Assembly (NCBI GenBank): GCA_021286765.1
Contig: JAJTBS010000001.1
Coordinates: forward strand, 496,001-560,000
DNA: 64,000 nucleotides
DNA from: Holophagaceae bacterium
GTDB taxonomy: Bacteria; Acidobacteriota; Holophagae; Holophagales; Holophagaceae
Direction: 5' to 3'
In this document: piece after piece, positions 8,489 through 18,078 of the stretch
Position numbering within the stretch: the stretch's first letter is position 1
Layout of the letters: every line of letters begins with the position of its first letter
The notes under the pieces: model-generated
What the model was told of the DNA's origin: nothing
Database searches by the model: none
Seen by the model: only the letters and a program-made list of their open reading frames with translations
Made by a program: the position numbers and the translations under genes

Positions 8489-10147
8489 CTACTGGCGGTC
8501 GGGGATCTGGGCCACCCGGAAAGGCTTGGGCCGGTTTCCCTCCGCCAGGAAGGGAGGTGGAAGCTTTCGGGCGGCGTCCTTGGCCGCCGCCTCGGATCCG
8601 AATGTCCCGAGGAACACCTGGTAGCAGGTCCGGCCATCCCGCATGGTCATGGGAACCAGGAAGAGGTCTGGATCCTGGCCCTTGAGCAGATCCGCGGCAT
8701 GCTGGACCGTGCTGCCCTGGCAGGCGATCTCAAGCCGAAGGGTCCATTTTCCCTGCAGGGCCTTCCTCTGGGCTGACCCCTGGGACATGGCGCGTTTCCA
8801 GTCGCCCTGGGTGATGGCCTGGAGCCGATCAGACTTGGAGGCCAAGGACGCGGTCTCCTCCTTCTGTTTTGGCGGTTGCGGCGTGGCAGCGGGTGGCTTG
8901 GGGGCCACGGGCTCGGCCTTCTTCTCCGGTTTCGGAGCCGCCGGGGCAGGCTTGACCACATCTGGACCGGGTTTGACCCCTTCGGGGGCAGGCGCCAGGG
9001 GCTCGGCCGGTTTCACAGCCGGGGCCGCAGGCTTGGGAGCGGTTTCGGCCGCCTTCGGGGCTGCGGGGACCGGAGCCTTGGGACGCCGGAACCGGCTGAA
9101 GCCGAACCAGGCCAGCCCGGCCAGGGCCAGGAGGGCGGCCAGCACCAGGGGACGCCGAGAGGACCGCGGTGCCTCAGAGGGCAGGGGCGACAGGGGTTCG
9201 GGGCGCTCCGTGCTGCCTTCGGCTTCATGGTGGATGGGCAGGGCGGGTTCCGGTTCGGGGGGGGGCGGGTCGGCCGGGAAGGGGTCTTCCAGCTCGTCTT
9301 CAGGACCGAGCTGGTCCAGCGCCTCGGACAGATGCTCAAGGTTGGTGGTCGGCCGCTGGCTGGCATGGATCTCGGCGAACAGGGAGGGCGGGGTGGGCAC
9401 GGATTCGGGCAGGGGCGGCGTGATGGGCGCCTCGACCGGGTCCAGGGCCAGTTCCAGGGCGCGGCGGTCGAGGGGGGGCAGCTCATGGAGGCGGGCCCAG
9501 CCCATCTCCCGGAGGAAGAGAATGAAGGCCCCCAGGCGGAAGGGCTCAACCCCGGCTTCCCGGCTCAGCTCCATCAGCGTACGGCTGCCATCGAGGAGCC
9601 CAGGCAGCTTCATGAGGTCCGGGGGCAGGGTGAGCTCCAACAGGCGCTTGCCCTCCAATACCACCACCTGGTTCAGGGGGCCCAGCTCTTCCAGCACCCG
9701 CTCCCGGTCTGGAAGCTTCAGGACGCCAGCCAGCAGCATGGCGGCCGTGTCGAAAGGCAGTCTGACCGTGGTGGCATCCAGATCCTTGGCCTCGAAGGCC
9801 GGCGTCTGGTCCGTGGAGGCGAGGACTGCCCAGACCACCCGCTCCACCTGGCCCCGGGCCACGTCCAGCAGGTCCCGTTGGGTGATGAAGCCCATCTCGA
9901 TCAGGTTCTTGCCGATGGACATGGCGGGATTGAGGTTGGCCATGGCGTAGTCGAGCTGGGCCTGGGTGATCTTGCCCCGCTCCACCAGCAGGTGGGTCAG
10001 GCGGTCCAGGGGGTGGGTGCTGGCGGCGAAAACGATGTCCCCCGCCTCCATGAAGACCGTCCGGTGCGGCTCTTGTCCCAGCTTCCACAGGCCGGTCACG
10101 CGCTCCCGGTGCCTGGCGAACAGATCTTTGAGGGCCGGAAGGCTCAT
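8489..10147 (-). CDS. PATAN/DUF4388-like protein with TM segment and SPOR-like C-terminus
   Basis: The 552-residue protein is built in four parts. Residues ~20-120 resemble the DUF4388/PATAN domain of two-component-type regulators ([42 protein letters not shown]). A helical part continues to ~230. An acidic proline-rich linker leads to one membrane helix at 334-351. An Ala/Pro/Lys-rich stretch (356-435) follows, then a SPOR-like end (~470-552; [23 protein letters not shown]). The topology would put the PATAN part in the cytoplasm and the SPOR part in the periplasm. The ATG overlaps the tyrS stop (ATGA), so it is translationally coupled. The function is unknown; a link between an intracellular signal and the septal wall is a guess. 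Confidence 0.85.
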   Translation of the reverse strand: MSLPALKDLFARHRERVTGLWKLGQEPHRTVFMEAGDIVFAASTHPLDRLTHLLVERGKITQAQLDYAMANLNPAMSIGKNLIEMGFITQRDLLDVARGQVERVVWAVLASTDQTPAFEAKDLDATTVRLPFDTAAMLLAGVLKLPDRERVLEELGPLNQVVVLEGKRLLELTLPPDLMKLPGLLDGSRTLMELSREAGVEPFRLGAFILFLREMGWARLHELPPLDRRALELALDPVEAPITPPLPESVPTPPSLFAEIHASQRPTTNLEHLSEALDQLGPEDELEDPFPADPPPPEPEPALPIHHEAEGSTERPEPLSPLPSEAPRSSRRPLVLAALLALAGLAWFGFSRFRRPKAPVPAAPKAAETAPKPAAPAVKPAEPLAPAPEGVKPGPDVVKPAPAAPKPEKKAEPVAPKPPAATPQPPKQKEETASLASKSDRLQAITQGDWKRAMSQGSAQRKALQGKWTLRLEIACQGSTVQHAADLLKGQDPDLFLVPMTMRDGRTCYQVFLGTFGSEAAAKDAARKLPPPFLAEGNRPKPFRVAQIPDRQ

Positions 10148-11346
10148 GGGGTCACCATCCATCGCTCGAGTTTCAGCTTGCCGACCTTGACCAACAGGGC
10201 CTGCCCGGGGCTGAGCGCCAGCCGGAGGGCCGGGTCCGCGGCCTTCTGGCTATCCAGGCTCACAGCTCCCTGGGCGATGAGGCGCTCCGCCTCCTTGCGG
10301 CTGGCCGCCAGACCCCGGTCCACCAGGAGGCGGGACAGGGGGACCTCGCCCTCCGTGGGGGGGATGGCCACCTCGGGGGCCTCCCCCTGGCTGCGTTCCG
10401 AGAAGCGGCGCACCCAGCGCTCCTCCGCCTCAAGCCCCGCGGCGGTGCCGTGGAAGTCGGCCACGATCTGACGGGCCAGGGCCTTCTTGGCCTCCATGGG
10501 ATGGCCCTGCTTGAGGGCCTCGATCGCGGCCGGCAGCTTGTCCGTCAGCAGCAGGTACCAGTCCCACATGAGGGTGTCGCTCACGCTCATGGCCTTTCCG
10601 AACTGGGTGTCCGGGTCCTCCATGAAGCCGATGTAGTTGCCCAGGGACTTGGACATCTTCTCCACGCCATCGAGGCCCAGCAGCAGCGGCACCGTGAGCA
10701 CCACCTGGGGTTTCTGGCCCGAGGCCTCCTGGAGGATGCGGCCCTGCATGAGGTTGAAGAGCTGGTCGTTGCCGCCCAGCTCCACGTCAGCCTGGAGGGC
10801 CACGGAATCATAGGCCTGGGTCAGGGGGTAGAGCAGCTCGTGGAGGGCGATGGGCTCCCGGGCCTCCATGCGCTTGGCGAAGTCGTTGCGCTCAAGCATC
10901 TGGGCCACGGTGAAGCGAGAGGCCAAGCGGATCCAGCCCTCGCCGACCATGCTGCCCAGCCATTCGCTGTTGAAGCGGACTTTCGTCTTTTCAGGATCGA
11001 GGATCTTGAAGACCTGGGCCTTGTAGGTCTCGGCATTGGCCAGCACCTCCTCGCGGGTGAGGGGTGGGCGCGTGGCCTTCTTGCCCGTGGGGTCGCCGAT
11101 GAGACCCGTGAAGTCGCCGATGAGGAAGGTGACTTCATGGCCCAGCTTCTGGAATTGCGCCATCTTCCGGATGAGCACGCCATGGCCGAGGTGCAGGTCC
11201 GGCGCCGTGGGATCGAAGCCGGCCTTGATGCGCAGGGGGCGGCCTTCCTTGAGCTTCGCCTCCAGCTGCTCAACCTTGTGGCAGGTGACGGTGCCCTTCG
11301 TGAGCAGGGCAAGGGCATCAGATACGGATCCGGAAGCTGCAGTCAT
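10144..11346 (-). CDS. tyrS: Tyrosyl-tRNA synthetase
   Basis: This is a class I aminoacyl-tRNA synthetase that charges tRNA-Tyr. The 400-residue protein has the HIGH-type motif [20 protein letters not shown], the tyrosine-binding [21 protein letters not shown] region and the KMSKS loop ([12 protein letters not shown]). A C-terminal S4-type RNA-binding domain begins near [22 protein letters not shown]. Length fits the shorter TyrRS class. A TAGGCT -10-like hexamer lies about 20 bases upstream of the ATG; no clear Shine-Dalgarno sequence is present. Confidence 0.96.
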   Translation of the reverse strand: MTAASGSVSDALALLTKGTVTCHKVEQLEAKLKEGRPLRIKAGFDPTAPDLHLGHGVLIRKMAQFQKLGHEVTFLIGDFTGLIGDPTGKKATRPPLTREEVLANAETYKAQVFKILDPEKTKVRFNSEWLGSMVGEGWIRLASRFTVAQMLERNDFAKRMEAREPIALHELLYPLTQAYDSVALQADVELGGNDQLFNLMQGRILQEASGQKPQVVLTVPLLLGLDGVEKMSKSLGNYIGFMEDPDTQFGKAMSVSDTLMWDWYLLLTDKLPAAIEALKQGHPMEAKKALARQIVADFHGTAAGLEAEERWVRRFSERSQGEAPEVAIPPTEGEVPLSRLLVDRGLAASRKEAERLIAQGAVSLDSQKAADPALRLALSPGQALLVKVGKLKLERWMVTP

Positions 11347-11400
11347 GACTGCATCTTGGCGGAAAAAGCCTACAGGCTCAATGCGGAAGGGCCTGAGGGG

Positions 11401-11952
11401 CTAGCGGACATCCAGCTCGACGACGCGCCTGGGCCCAGGGTCGCCTGGCTTCCGGGCCTTCTCGAAGGTGACATACACGGCGCGCCCGCTCTTCGGGCTC
11501 CAGCCCACCGTCACCTTGCCGCCGAAGTCATGGTTGATCTGGAGTCCCTGCTGCTCCATCAGATCGGGGGAGAGGTCCGGCACTGAGACCACCTCCTTGT
11601 GCCACCGGGAGGCGGCCTCCAGGAAGGCGGCCTCGGTGGGCCAGGTCTTGGCGAGGCCTGGATTGGCGGCGTAGAGGGCCTGGGAGCCCTCCCGGGAGCG
11701 CAGCTGCTCCACCACGGCGCGGAAGTCCTCCCAGTCGGGGCGGACCTTCTCGAGGGCGAAGCCCATCACCTTGTTCTTGAATCCTTCGGGATCCTTCTTG
11801 ATCTTGTTGACGAAGAAGGCGCCGGCGCCCACGCAGGTGACAACCACCGCGAGGAAGGCGATGCCGCAGCCCAGGGCGATCTTGCCCCAGAGGGGCAGGC
11901 CGGCCTTGGCCGGAACGCCGTGGCCACCGTTGTCCCAGGATCCATCCGCCAT
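11401..11952 (-). CDS. Single-pass membrane protein of unknown function
   Basis: The 183-residue protein has a Gly-rich N-terminus, one hydrophobic helix (about residues 23-48, KIALGCGIAFLAVVV) and a soluble C-terminal domain of about 130 residues with the segment VTVGWSPKSGRAVYVTFEKA. I do not recognise a family. AGGAGG sits five bases upstream of the ATG and overlaps the last base of the phoH stop region, leaving a nine-base gap, so it is probably the second gene of a phoH transcript. Confidence 0.8.
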   Translation of the reverse strand: MADGSWDNGGHGVPAKAGLPLWGKIALGCGIAFLAVVVTCVGAGAFFVNKIKKDPEGFKNKVMGFALEKVRPDWEDFRAVVEQLRSREGSQALYAANPGLAKTWPTEAAFLEAASRWHKEVVSVPDLSPDLMEQQGLQINHDFGGKVTVGWSPKSGRAVYVTFEKARKPGDPGPRRVVELDVR

Positions 11953-11961
11953 GGAAGCCTC

Positions 11962-13293
11962 CTACAGGAGATTGCTCGCCAGCTCCGCCAGCTTGCTGCG
12001 CTCGCCCTTCTGCAAGGTCACGTGGCCGGAGATGTCGAGGTGCTTGAAGTGTTCCGCCAGAAAGCTGAGGCCGTTGGTGCTGGCGTCCACGTAGGGGTTG
12101 TCGATCTGGTGCGGATCGCCGGTGAAGATGACCTTGGTGCCCTCCCCGGCGCGGGTGAGGATGGTCTTCACCTCGTGCGGGGTGAGGTTCTGGGCCTCGT
12201 CCACCACCAGGTACTGCTTGGGGATGCTGCGGCCCCGGATGTAGGTGAGGGGCTCGACGCTGAGGTAGCCGGCTTCCTCCAGCTGGTTGGCGGTCATGGT
12301 GGTGCGCTTCCGGGCCTCGGTGTTGGCGCCCACGATGAACTCGAGGTTGTCGTAGATGGGCTGCATGTAGGGCCGCAGCTTCTCGCCGATGTCCCCCGGC
12401 AGGTAGCCCAGGTCGCGGCCCATGGGCATCACGGGGCGGCTCACCAGGATCTTGTCGTAGGACTCGTCGTCCACCACCTGCTGCAGGCCCGCGGCGATGG
12501 CCAGCAGGGTCTTGCCGGTGCCCGCCTTGCCCAGCAGTGTCACCACCTGGACGCTCGGATCCAGCAGCAGCTCCAGGGCGAACTGCTGTTCGCGGTTGCG
12601 GGGTTTGATGCCCCAGGGATAGGACTCCATGCGCCGCAGGGGCCGCAGCAGCCCCTCGCCGGCCTGGTGGCGGGCCAGGGCGGTGTGGCTGGGGTTGGTC
12701 TGGTCCACCAGGGTCAGGAACTGGTTGGGGTTCAGGTGCAGGTCGGGATCGGGCGCCAGGCCGCCGTCGTAGAGCTGGTCCACCATGGCTGGATCCACCT
12801 CCCAGGACTTGTGGCCGGTGTAGAGCTCATCCATCTCCACGCGGTCCGTGGTGTAGTCCTCGGCCTGCACGCCGATGGCGTCGGCCTTGATGCGCAGGTT
12901 CGTGTCCTTGGTGACCAGGACCACGCGATCCTTGCAGGTGTGGAGGAGCTCGCGGGCGCAGGCCAGGATCTGGTTGTCGGCCTTGTGCTTGTCCGCCGAG
13001 AGGATGCCGATGTCCAGGTTGTGGGCCGCCACATCCACCTTCAGGGTGCCGCCCCCCTCCAGGGGGACGCCCCGGCTGAGGCTGCCCGCGGCCCGCAGCT
13101 TGTCCAGCAGGCGGGACACGCTGCGGGCGTTGCGGCCGATCTCGGTCTGGTCCTTCTTGAAGTGGTCCACTTCCTCGATGACCACGATGGGCAGCACCAC
13201 GTCATGTTCCTGGAAGTGGAGGATGGAGTTCGGATCATGCAGGAGGACGTTCGTATCAAGGACGAAGACCTTCTTGCCGGATGGCGGGACCAA
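11962..13293 (-). CDS. PIN domain-PhoH ATPase fusion
   Basis: The 443-residue protein joins an N-terminal PIN nuclease domain (FVLDTNVLLHDP, then IVVIEEVDHFKK) to a C-terminal PhoH-type ATPase with Walker A LGKAGTGKTLLA and Walker B YLVVDEAQN, plus FTGDPHQID. Proteins of this build (YlaK/PhoH2-like) are linked to RNA cleavage and unwinding. The start is a TTG at 13293 with GGAGG five bases upstream; it gives a family-like N-terminus. The longer frame to 13434 would run through the start of the divergent peptidase gene and is rejected. The 109 bases to that gene must hold both promoters. Confidence 0.93.
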   Translation of the reverse strand: MVPPSGKKVFVLDTNVLLHDPNSILHFQEHDVVLPIVVIEEVDHFKKDQTEIGRNARSVSRLLDKLRAAGSLSRGVPLEGGGTLKVDVAAHNLDIGILSADKHKADNQILACARELLHTCKDRVVLVTKDTNLRIKADAIGVQAEDYTTDRVEMDELYTGHKSWEVDPAMVDQLYDGGLAPDPDLHLNPNQFLTLVDQTNPSHTALARHQAGEGLLRPLRRMESYPWGIKPRNREQQFALELLLDPSVQVVTLLGKAGTGKTLLAIAAGLQQVVDDESYDKILVSRPVMPMGRDLGYLPGDIGEKLRPYMQPIYDNLEFIVGANTEARKRTTMTANQLEEAGYLSVEPLTYIRGRSIPKQYLVVDEAQNLTPHEVKTILTRAGEGTKVIFTGDPHQIDNPYVDASTNGLSFLAEHFKHLDISGHVTLQKGERSKLAELASNLL

Positions 13294-13402
13294 AGAAACC
13301 TCCAGGGCTGCAGGCACCCTACCACCAAGCGGCCACCCTTGCACGGCTGGGATTCGATCGCGGATTGGTGTGAGAATGGCCCCCTGTCCGGAGGTCTGTC
13401 TC

Positions 13403-15514
13403 ATGAGGAAGCTCGCCATGGCCCTCGCCGTCACCGCAGCCCTTTCAGCCCAAACGCCCCTGACCTACCCTCCGACCCGCAAGGCGGACGTGGTGGACGA
13501 CTTCTTCGGCACCAAGGTGGCCGATCCCTACCGCTGGCTGGAAGACGACAACAGTGCCGAGACCAAGGCCTGGGTGGAGGCCCAGAACAAGGTCACCTTC
13601 GGCTACCTGGCCGAAATCCCCCAGCGCGAGAAGATCCGGGAGCGCATCACCAAGCTCTGGGACTTCGAGAAGTACAGCGCCCCCTTCAAGCGCGGCAAGC
13701 GCTACTTCTATTCCTACAACACCGGCCTGCAGAACCAGGCCGTCCTGTATGTCACGGAGGATCCCAAGGCCCAGGGCCGGGTGCTCCTCGATCCCAACAC
13801 CCTGAGCAAGGATGGGACCGTGGCGCTCAGCGGCATCAGCCTCACCGAGGACGGCCGCCTCATGGCCTATTCCGTATCGGTGGCCGGCTCCGACTGGCAG
13901 ACCTGGAAGGTGCGCGAGGTGGCCACGGGCAAGGATCTCTCCGATGAGATCCAGTGGTCCAAGGCCAGCGGCGCCTCCTGGCGCAAGGACGGCAGCGGCT
14001 TCTACTACAGCCGCTACGAAGCTCCCAAGGAGGGCGGGGCGCTCACCGGGGTGAACAACAACCACATGCTCTGCTTCCACAAGCTGGGCACGCCGCAGGC
14101 CGAGGATGTGCTCGTCTACCAGCGCCCCGACCAGCCCGAGTGGTACTTGGGCGGCTCGGTCACAGACGACGGTCGCTGGCTGGTGATCTCCGCCGGCAAG
14201 GGCACCAATCCCGAGAGCAGCCTCTTCCTGCAGGACCTCTCGAAGCCCGGCAGCCCGGTGGAGCCCTTCCTCGACAAGATGGACGCCACTTACAGCATCG
14301 TGGACAACGAAGGCGACCGCTTCTTCGTCAGCACCAACCTGGGCGCCCCCCGGAACCGCCTGGTGGCCATCCGGAAGGGCCAGACGGATCCCGCCCAGTG
14401 GACCGAGATCATCCCCCAGGCCAAGGGCAAGGACGTACTCGAGGGCGTGTCGCTTGTCGGGGGCCGCTTCGTGGCCACCTGGATGCGGGATGCCCACTCG
14501 GCCATCGAGTTCTACGACCTGAAGGGCAAGAAGACGGGCACCCTCGCGCTGCCGGCTCTGGGCACGGCCGGTGGCTTCGGTGGCCGCTGGGAGGACCAGG
14601 AGACGTTCTACACCTTCGGCAGCTTCACCTATCCCGGCACCATCTACCGCCTGGACCTGAAGACGGGCAAGAGCAGCGTCTTCCGCACCCCGAAGGTCGC
14701 CTTCAAGTCTGCGGACTACGAAGTGAAGCAGGTCTTCTACCCCAGCAAGGACGGGACGAAGGTCCCCATGTTCCTGGTGCACAAGAAGGGCCTGAAGCTC
14801 GACGGCCAGAACCCGACCCTCCTCTACGGCTACGGCGGCTTCAACGTGTCGCTGACGCCGGGCTTTTCGGTTTCCCGCATGGTCTGGCTGGAGATGGGCG
14901 GCGTTTATGCGATGGCCAACCTCCGGGGCGGCGGCGAGTACGGACTGGAGTGGTACGACGCGGGCCGCAAAGGCAAGAAGCAGAACGTCTTCGACGACTT
15001 CATCGCTGCGGCCGAATGGCTCATCGCCCACAAGGTGACCTCCACGCCGAAGCTGGCCATCAACGGCGGCAGCAATGGTGGCCTGCTCGTGGGCGCCTGC
15101 CTGACCCAGCGGCCCGACCTCTTCGGCGCTGCGGTGCCCGAGGTGGGAGTCATGGACATGCTGCGCTTCCACAAGTTCACCCTGGGCTGGGGCTGGAAGA
15201 GCGACTACGGCAGCAGCGAAACCAAGGAGGGCTTCGAGACCCTCATGACGTACTCACCCCTGCACACCATCAAGCCCGGCGTGAAGTACCCGCCCACCCT
15301 GGTCACCACCGGCGACCACGATGACCGCGTAGTGCCCGCCCACAGCCACAAGTTCACCGCCACGCTGCAGGCGGCCCAGGCTGGCCCCTCGCCCATCCTG
15401 ACCCGCATCGAGACCAGCGCGGGCCATGGCGCGGGCAAGCCCACGGCCAAGGCCATCGCCGAGCGGGCCGATGTTCTCGCCTTCCTGGTGAAGAACCTGG
15501 GCATGAAACCCTGA
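13403..15514 (+). CDS. Secreted prolyl oligopeptidase, S9A family (copy 1)
   Basis: This is a serine peptidase of the prolyl oligopeptidase family that cuts short peptides after proline. The 703-residue protein starts with a signal peptide (MRKLAMALAVTAALSAQ), so it is exported. A seven-bladed propeller fills most of residues 60-410. The catalytic domain has GGSNGGLLVG (Ser557), GDHDDRVVPAHS with the Asp, and AGHGAGKP (His675). The GGAGG eight bases upstream supports the ATG at 13403. The next gene is a clear tandem paralogue with the same layout. Confidence 0.95.
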   Translation: MRKLAMALAVTAALSAQTPLTYPPTRKADVVDDFFGTKVADPYRWLEDDNSAETKAWVEAQNKVTFGYLAEIPQREKIRERITKLWDFEKYSAPFKRGKRYFYSYNTGLQNQAVLYVTEDPKAQGRVLLDPNTLSKDGTVALSGISLTEDGRLMAYSVSVAGSDWQTWKVREVATGKDLSDEIQWSKASGASWRKDGSGFYYSRYEAPKEGGALTGVNNNHMLCFHKLGTPQAEDVLVYQRPDQPEWYLGGSVTDDGRWLVISAGKGTNPESSLFLQDLSKPGSPVEPFLDKMDATYSIVDNEGDRFFVSTNLGAPRNRLVAIRKGQTDPAQWTEIIPQAKGKDVLEGVSLVGGRFVATWMRDAHSAIEFYDLKGKKTGTLALPALGTAGGFGGRWEDQETFYTFGSFTYPGTIYRLDLKTGKSSVFRTPKVAFKSADYEVKQVFYPSKDGTKVPMFLVHKKGLKLDGQNPTLLYGYGGFNVSLTPGFSVSRMVWLEMGGVYAMANLRGGGEYGLEWYDAGRKGKKQNVFDDFIAAAEWLIAHKVTSTPKLAINGGSNGGLLVGACLTQRPDLFGAAVPEVGVMDMLRFHKFTLGWGWKSDYGSSETKEGFETLMTYSPLHTIKPGVKYPPTLVTTGDHDDRVVPAHSHKFTATLQAAQAGPSPILTRIETSAGHGAGKPTAKAIAERADVLAFLVKNLGMKP

Positions 15515-15582
15515 GGGCCTAGCTCAACCTTGTGTTACGAGGTATCCTGAAGGGCATCCCCGTGCCCTTCAGGAGGCCCATC

Positions 15583-17718
15583 ATGCCGCTGCCCCGAACC
15601 TGCCTGCTGGCCCTGGCCGCCACGGCCCTGGTGGCCCAAGCACCAATCACCTATCCCGCCACCAAGAAGGGCGACGTGGTGGACAACTACCACGGCACCA
15701 AGGTGGCCGATCCCTACCGCTGGCTGGAGGATGACCATGCGGCCGACACCGCCGCCTGGGTGGAGGCCCAGAACCAGGTGACCCAGGCCTACCTGGCCCA
15801 GATTCCCGAGCGGAAGGCCATCGAGGCCCGGATGACCCGCCTCTGGAACTACGAGAAGTACGGTGCGCCCAGCAAGCACGGCAAGTACTACATCTACTCC
15901 TACAACTCCGGGCTCCAGAACCAGGCGGTCGTCTACCTCACGGAGCGGCTGGAGGAGAAGGGCCGCGTATTCTTCGATCCCAATGCGCTGAGCAAGGATG
16001 GTACGGTGTCCCTCGGGGGCATGCGCTTCAGCGAGGATGGCGCCTACGTGGCCTACAACCTGTCCAAGGGCGGGTCCGACGTGAGCACCTGGAAGGTGCG
16101 CAACGTGGCCACCGGGGTGGATCTGCCCGATGCCTTCCCGGCGGGCCGTCTCGGCGTGAACGCCTGGGCGAAGGATGGCAGCGGCTTCTACTACACCGAC
16201 TATCCCAAGGTGGAAGCGGGCAAGGCCCTCACAGCCGTCTACAAGAACCAGAAGCTGTTCTTCCACAAACTGGGCGACCCGGTGGAAAAGGATGCCGTGG
16301 TCTACGAGCGGCCCGATCAGCCGGACTGGGGCTTCGGCGCCAACGTGACGGATGATGGCCATTGGCTGGTCATCTCCCAGCGCCAGGGCACCGAGCGGAA
16401 GAACCGGGTCTACCTGAAGGATCTCCGGAAGGCCGGCAGCCCCGTGGTACCCCTCTTTGATCGCTATGACGGCTCCTACGCGATCCTCGGCAACGACGGC
16501 GACACCTTCTATGTGCATACCGATGCCGGCGCACCGCGCCACCGCATCGTCGCCGTGGACCTCAAGGATCCCAAACCCTCGGCCTGGAAGGACCTCATTC
16601 CCGAAGGGAAGGGGCGCGACGTCCTGGCCGCGGCCGATCTCTTCGGCAACACCTTCGCCGTCACCTGGAAGATCGACGCCCTCAACATCGTGAAGCTCTA
16701 CGATCTGAAGGGCCGCTTCCTCAAGGAGATCAAGGTCGAGGGGCTGGGCAATCTCAGCGGCTTCAACGGCCGCCGCGAGGACACCGAGACATTCTACACC
16801 TTCACCTCGTACAACCAGCCGCCCACCCTCTACCGTTATGACCTGAAGGCCGGCACCAGCAGCGTGTTCCGCCAGCCCAAGGTGGACATCAAGCCCGCCG
16901 AGTTCGAGGTCAAGGAGGTCTTCTACCCCAGCAAGGACGGCACGAAGGTGCCCATGTTCCTGGCCTACAAGAAGGGGCTGAAGCTGGATGGCACCAACCC
17001 GACCCTACTCTATGCCTACGGCGGCTTCAACATCGCCCAGTCCCCCAACTACTCGCCCGTGGCCCAGGTCTGGATGGAGATGGGCGGCGTCTATGCCGTG
17101 GCCTGTCTGCGCGGCGGCAGCGAGTACGGAAAGACCTGGTGGGAGGCCGGCAAGCGGGAGACCAAGCAGAACGTCTTCGACGACTTCATCGCTGCCGGTG
17201 AGTGGCTCATCAAGGAGAAGTACACCAGCACCCCCAAGCTCGCCATCCATGGCGGCTCCAACGGCGGCCTGCTGGTGGGCGCCTGCATGACCCAGCGCCC
17301 GGAGCTCTTCGGCGCGGCCCTGCCCGCCGTGGGCGTCATGGACATGCTGCGGTACCACACCTTCACCATCGGCTGGATGTGGAAGAGCGACTACATGTCC
17401 AGCGACACGCCCGAGGGCTTCGCGAACCTCATCAAGTACTCACCGCTGCACAACCTGAAGCCCGGCGTGAAGTATCCGGCCACCCTGGTGACCACTGGTG
17501 ATCACGATGACCGCGTGGTGCCCGCCCACAGCCACAAGTTCATCGCCACCCTTCAGGCCGCCCAGGCGGGACCCGCCCCCGTGCTCACCCGCATCGAGAC
17601 CAACGCGGGCCACGGCGCCGGCAAGCCCACCGCCAAGCAGATCGCCGAGCGGGCCGACCAGTGGGCCTTCCTGGTCAAGAACCTGGGCATGAAGCTGCCC
17701 GCCGGCTTCGGCCAGTAG
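15583..17718 (+). CDS. Secreted prolyl oligopeptidase, S9A family (copy 2)
   Basis: This is a tandem paralogue of the preceding gene, 711 residues, with signal peptide MPLPRTCLLALAATALVAQ. Long stretches match copy 1 (ADPYRWLED near the N-terminus, FYPSKDGTKVPMFL before the catalytic domain). The triad is intact: GGSNGGLLVG (Ser559), GDHDDRVVPAHS and AGHGAGKP. AGGAGG lies six bases upstream of the ATG. Only 68 bases separate the two, so they may be co-transcribed. The duplication suggests two exported peptidases with somewhat different peptide preference. Confidence 0.95.
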   Translation: MPLPRTCLLALAATALVAQAPITYPATKKGDVVDNYHGTKVADPYRWLEDDHAADTAAWVEAQNQVTQAYLAQIPERKAIEARMTRLWNYEKYGAPSKHGKYYIYSYNSGLQNQAVVYLTERLEEKGRVFFDPNALSKDGTVSLGGMRFSEDGAYVAYNLSKGGSDVSTWKVRNVATGVDLPDAFPAGRLGVNAWAKDGSGFYYTDYPKVEAGKALTAVYKNQKLFFHKLGDPVEKDAVVYERPDQPDWGFGANVTDDGHWLVISQRQGTERKNRVYLKDLRKAGSPVVPLFDRYDGSYAILGNDGDTFYVHTDAGAPRHRIVAVDLKDPKPSAWKDLIPEGKGRDVLAAADLFGNTFAVTWKIDALNIVKLYDLKGRFLKEIKVEGLGNLSGFNGRREDTETFYTFTSYNQPPTLYRYDLKAGTSSVFRQPKVDIKPAEFEVKEVFYPSKDGTKVPMFLAYKKGLKLDGTNPTLLYAYGGFNIAQSPNYSPVAQVWMEMGGVYAVACLRGGSEYGKTWWEAGKRETKQNVFDDFIAAGEWLIKEKYTSTPKLAIHGGSNGGLLVGACMTQRPELFGAALPAVGVMDMLRYHTFTIGWMWKSDYMSSDTPEGFANLIKYSPLHNLKPGVKYPATLVTTGDHDDRVVPAHSHKFIATLQAAQAGPAPVLTRIETNAGHGAGKPTAKQIAERADQWAFLVKNLGMKLPAGFGQ

Positions 17719-17758
17719 TTGATTCCAAAGGCCTCCCAGGGCAGACTGGAAGGCCAGC

Positions 17759-17834
17759 GCCAACTTAGCTCAGCTGGTAGAGCAGCTGATTCGTAATCAG
17801 CAGGTCGCAGGTTCGAATCCTGTAGTTGGCTCCA
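17759..17834 (+). tRNA. tRNA-Thr (anticodon CGT)
   Basis: A full cloverleaf can be drawn: acceptor GCCAACT/AGTTGGC, D arm GCTC...GAGC, anticodon arm GCTGA-TTCGTAA-TCAGC with anticodon CGT (reads ACG, threonine), variable loop AGGTC, T arm GCAGG-TTCGAAT-CCTGT. The discriminator is T and CCA is encoded at 17832-17834. Confidence 0.96.
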
Positions 17835-17871
17835 GTGAAAAGGCCCCCGCTTGCGGGGGCCTTTTCACTGG
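17832..17871 (+). terminator. Terminator whose stem includes the tRNA CCA
   Basis: A perfect 19-base inverted repeat (17832-17850 and 17853-17871) with GGCCCCCGC at its core; the descending arm contains the run CCTTTT. The first three bases of the stem are the CCA end of tRNA-Thr. Confidence 0.8.
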
Positions 17872-18078
17872 AGTGAATCCCCCCTATGAAAGCCTCTGGT
17901 GACGACCATCAGGATGATCCGCAGAGGGTGCGACTTTGAGGAAGCAATGTCCCGTGCGGGTGGATCGACGCATGGAAGATTGCGGGTTTCAAGCAAGCGT
18001 CCTTGGGCGTTCAGCCTTGCGGGGCCAGTGATCCCGGTCTGTTGATATTCAGGTATTCTTAACGTCTCCGAGTCGCCC

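Noticed and set aside
12875-13402. Long N-terminal extension of the first prolyl oligopeptidase
   Set aside because: The inner ATG at 13403 has GGAGG and begins a clean signal peptide; the extension lies antisense to phoH.
13294-13434. Longer PhoH start at 13434
   Set aside because: It would overlap the start of the divergent peptidase gene. The TTG at 13293 has GGAGG at ideal spacing and gives the family N-terminus.
13403-17718. Tandem peptidases as a recent assembly duplication
   Set aside because: The two copies differ at many positions, in signal peptide and in upstream sequence, so they are true diverged paralogues.
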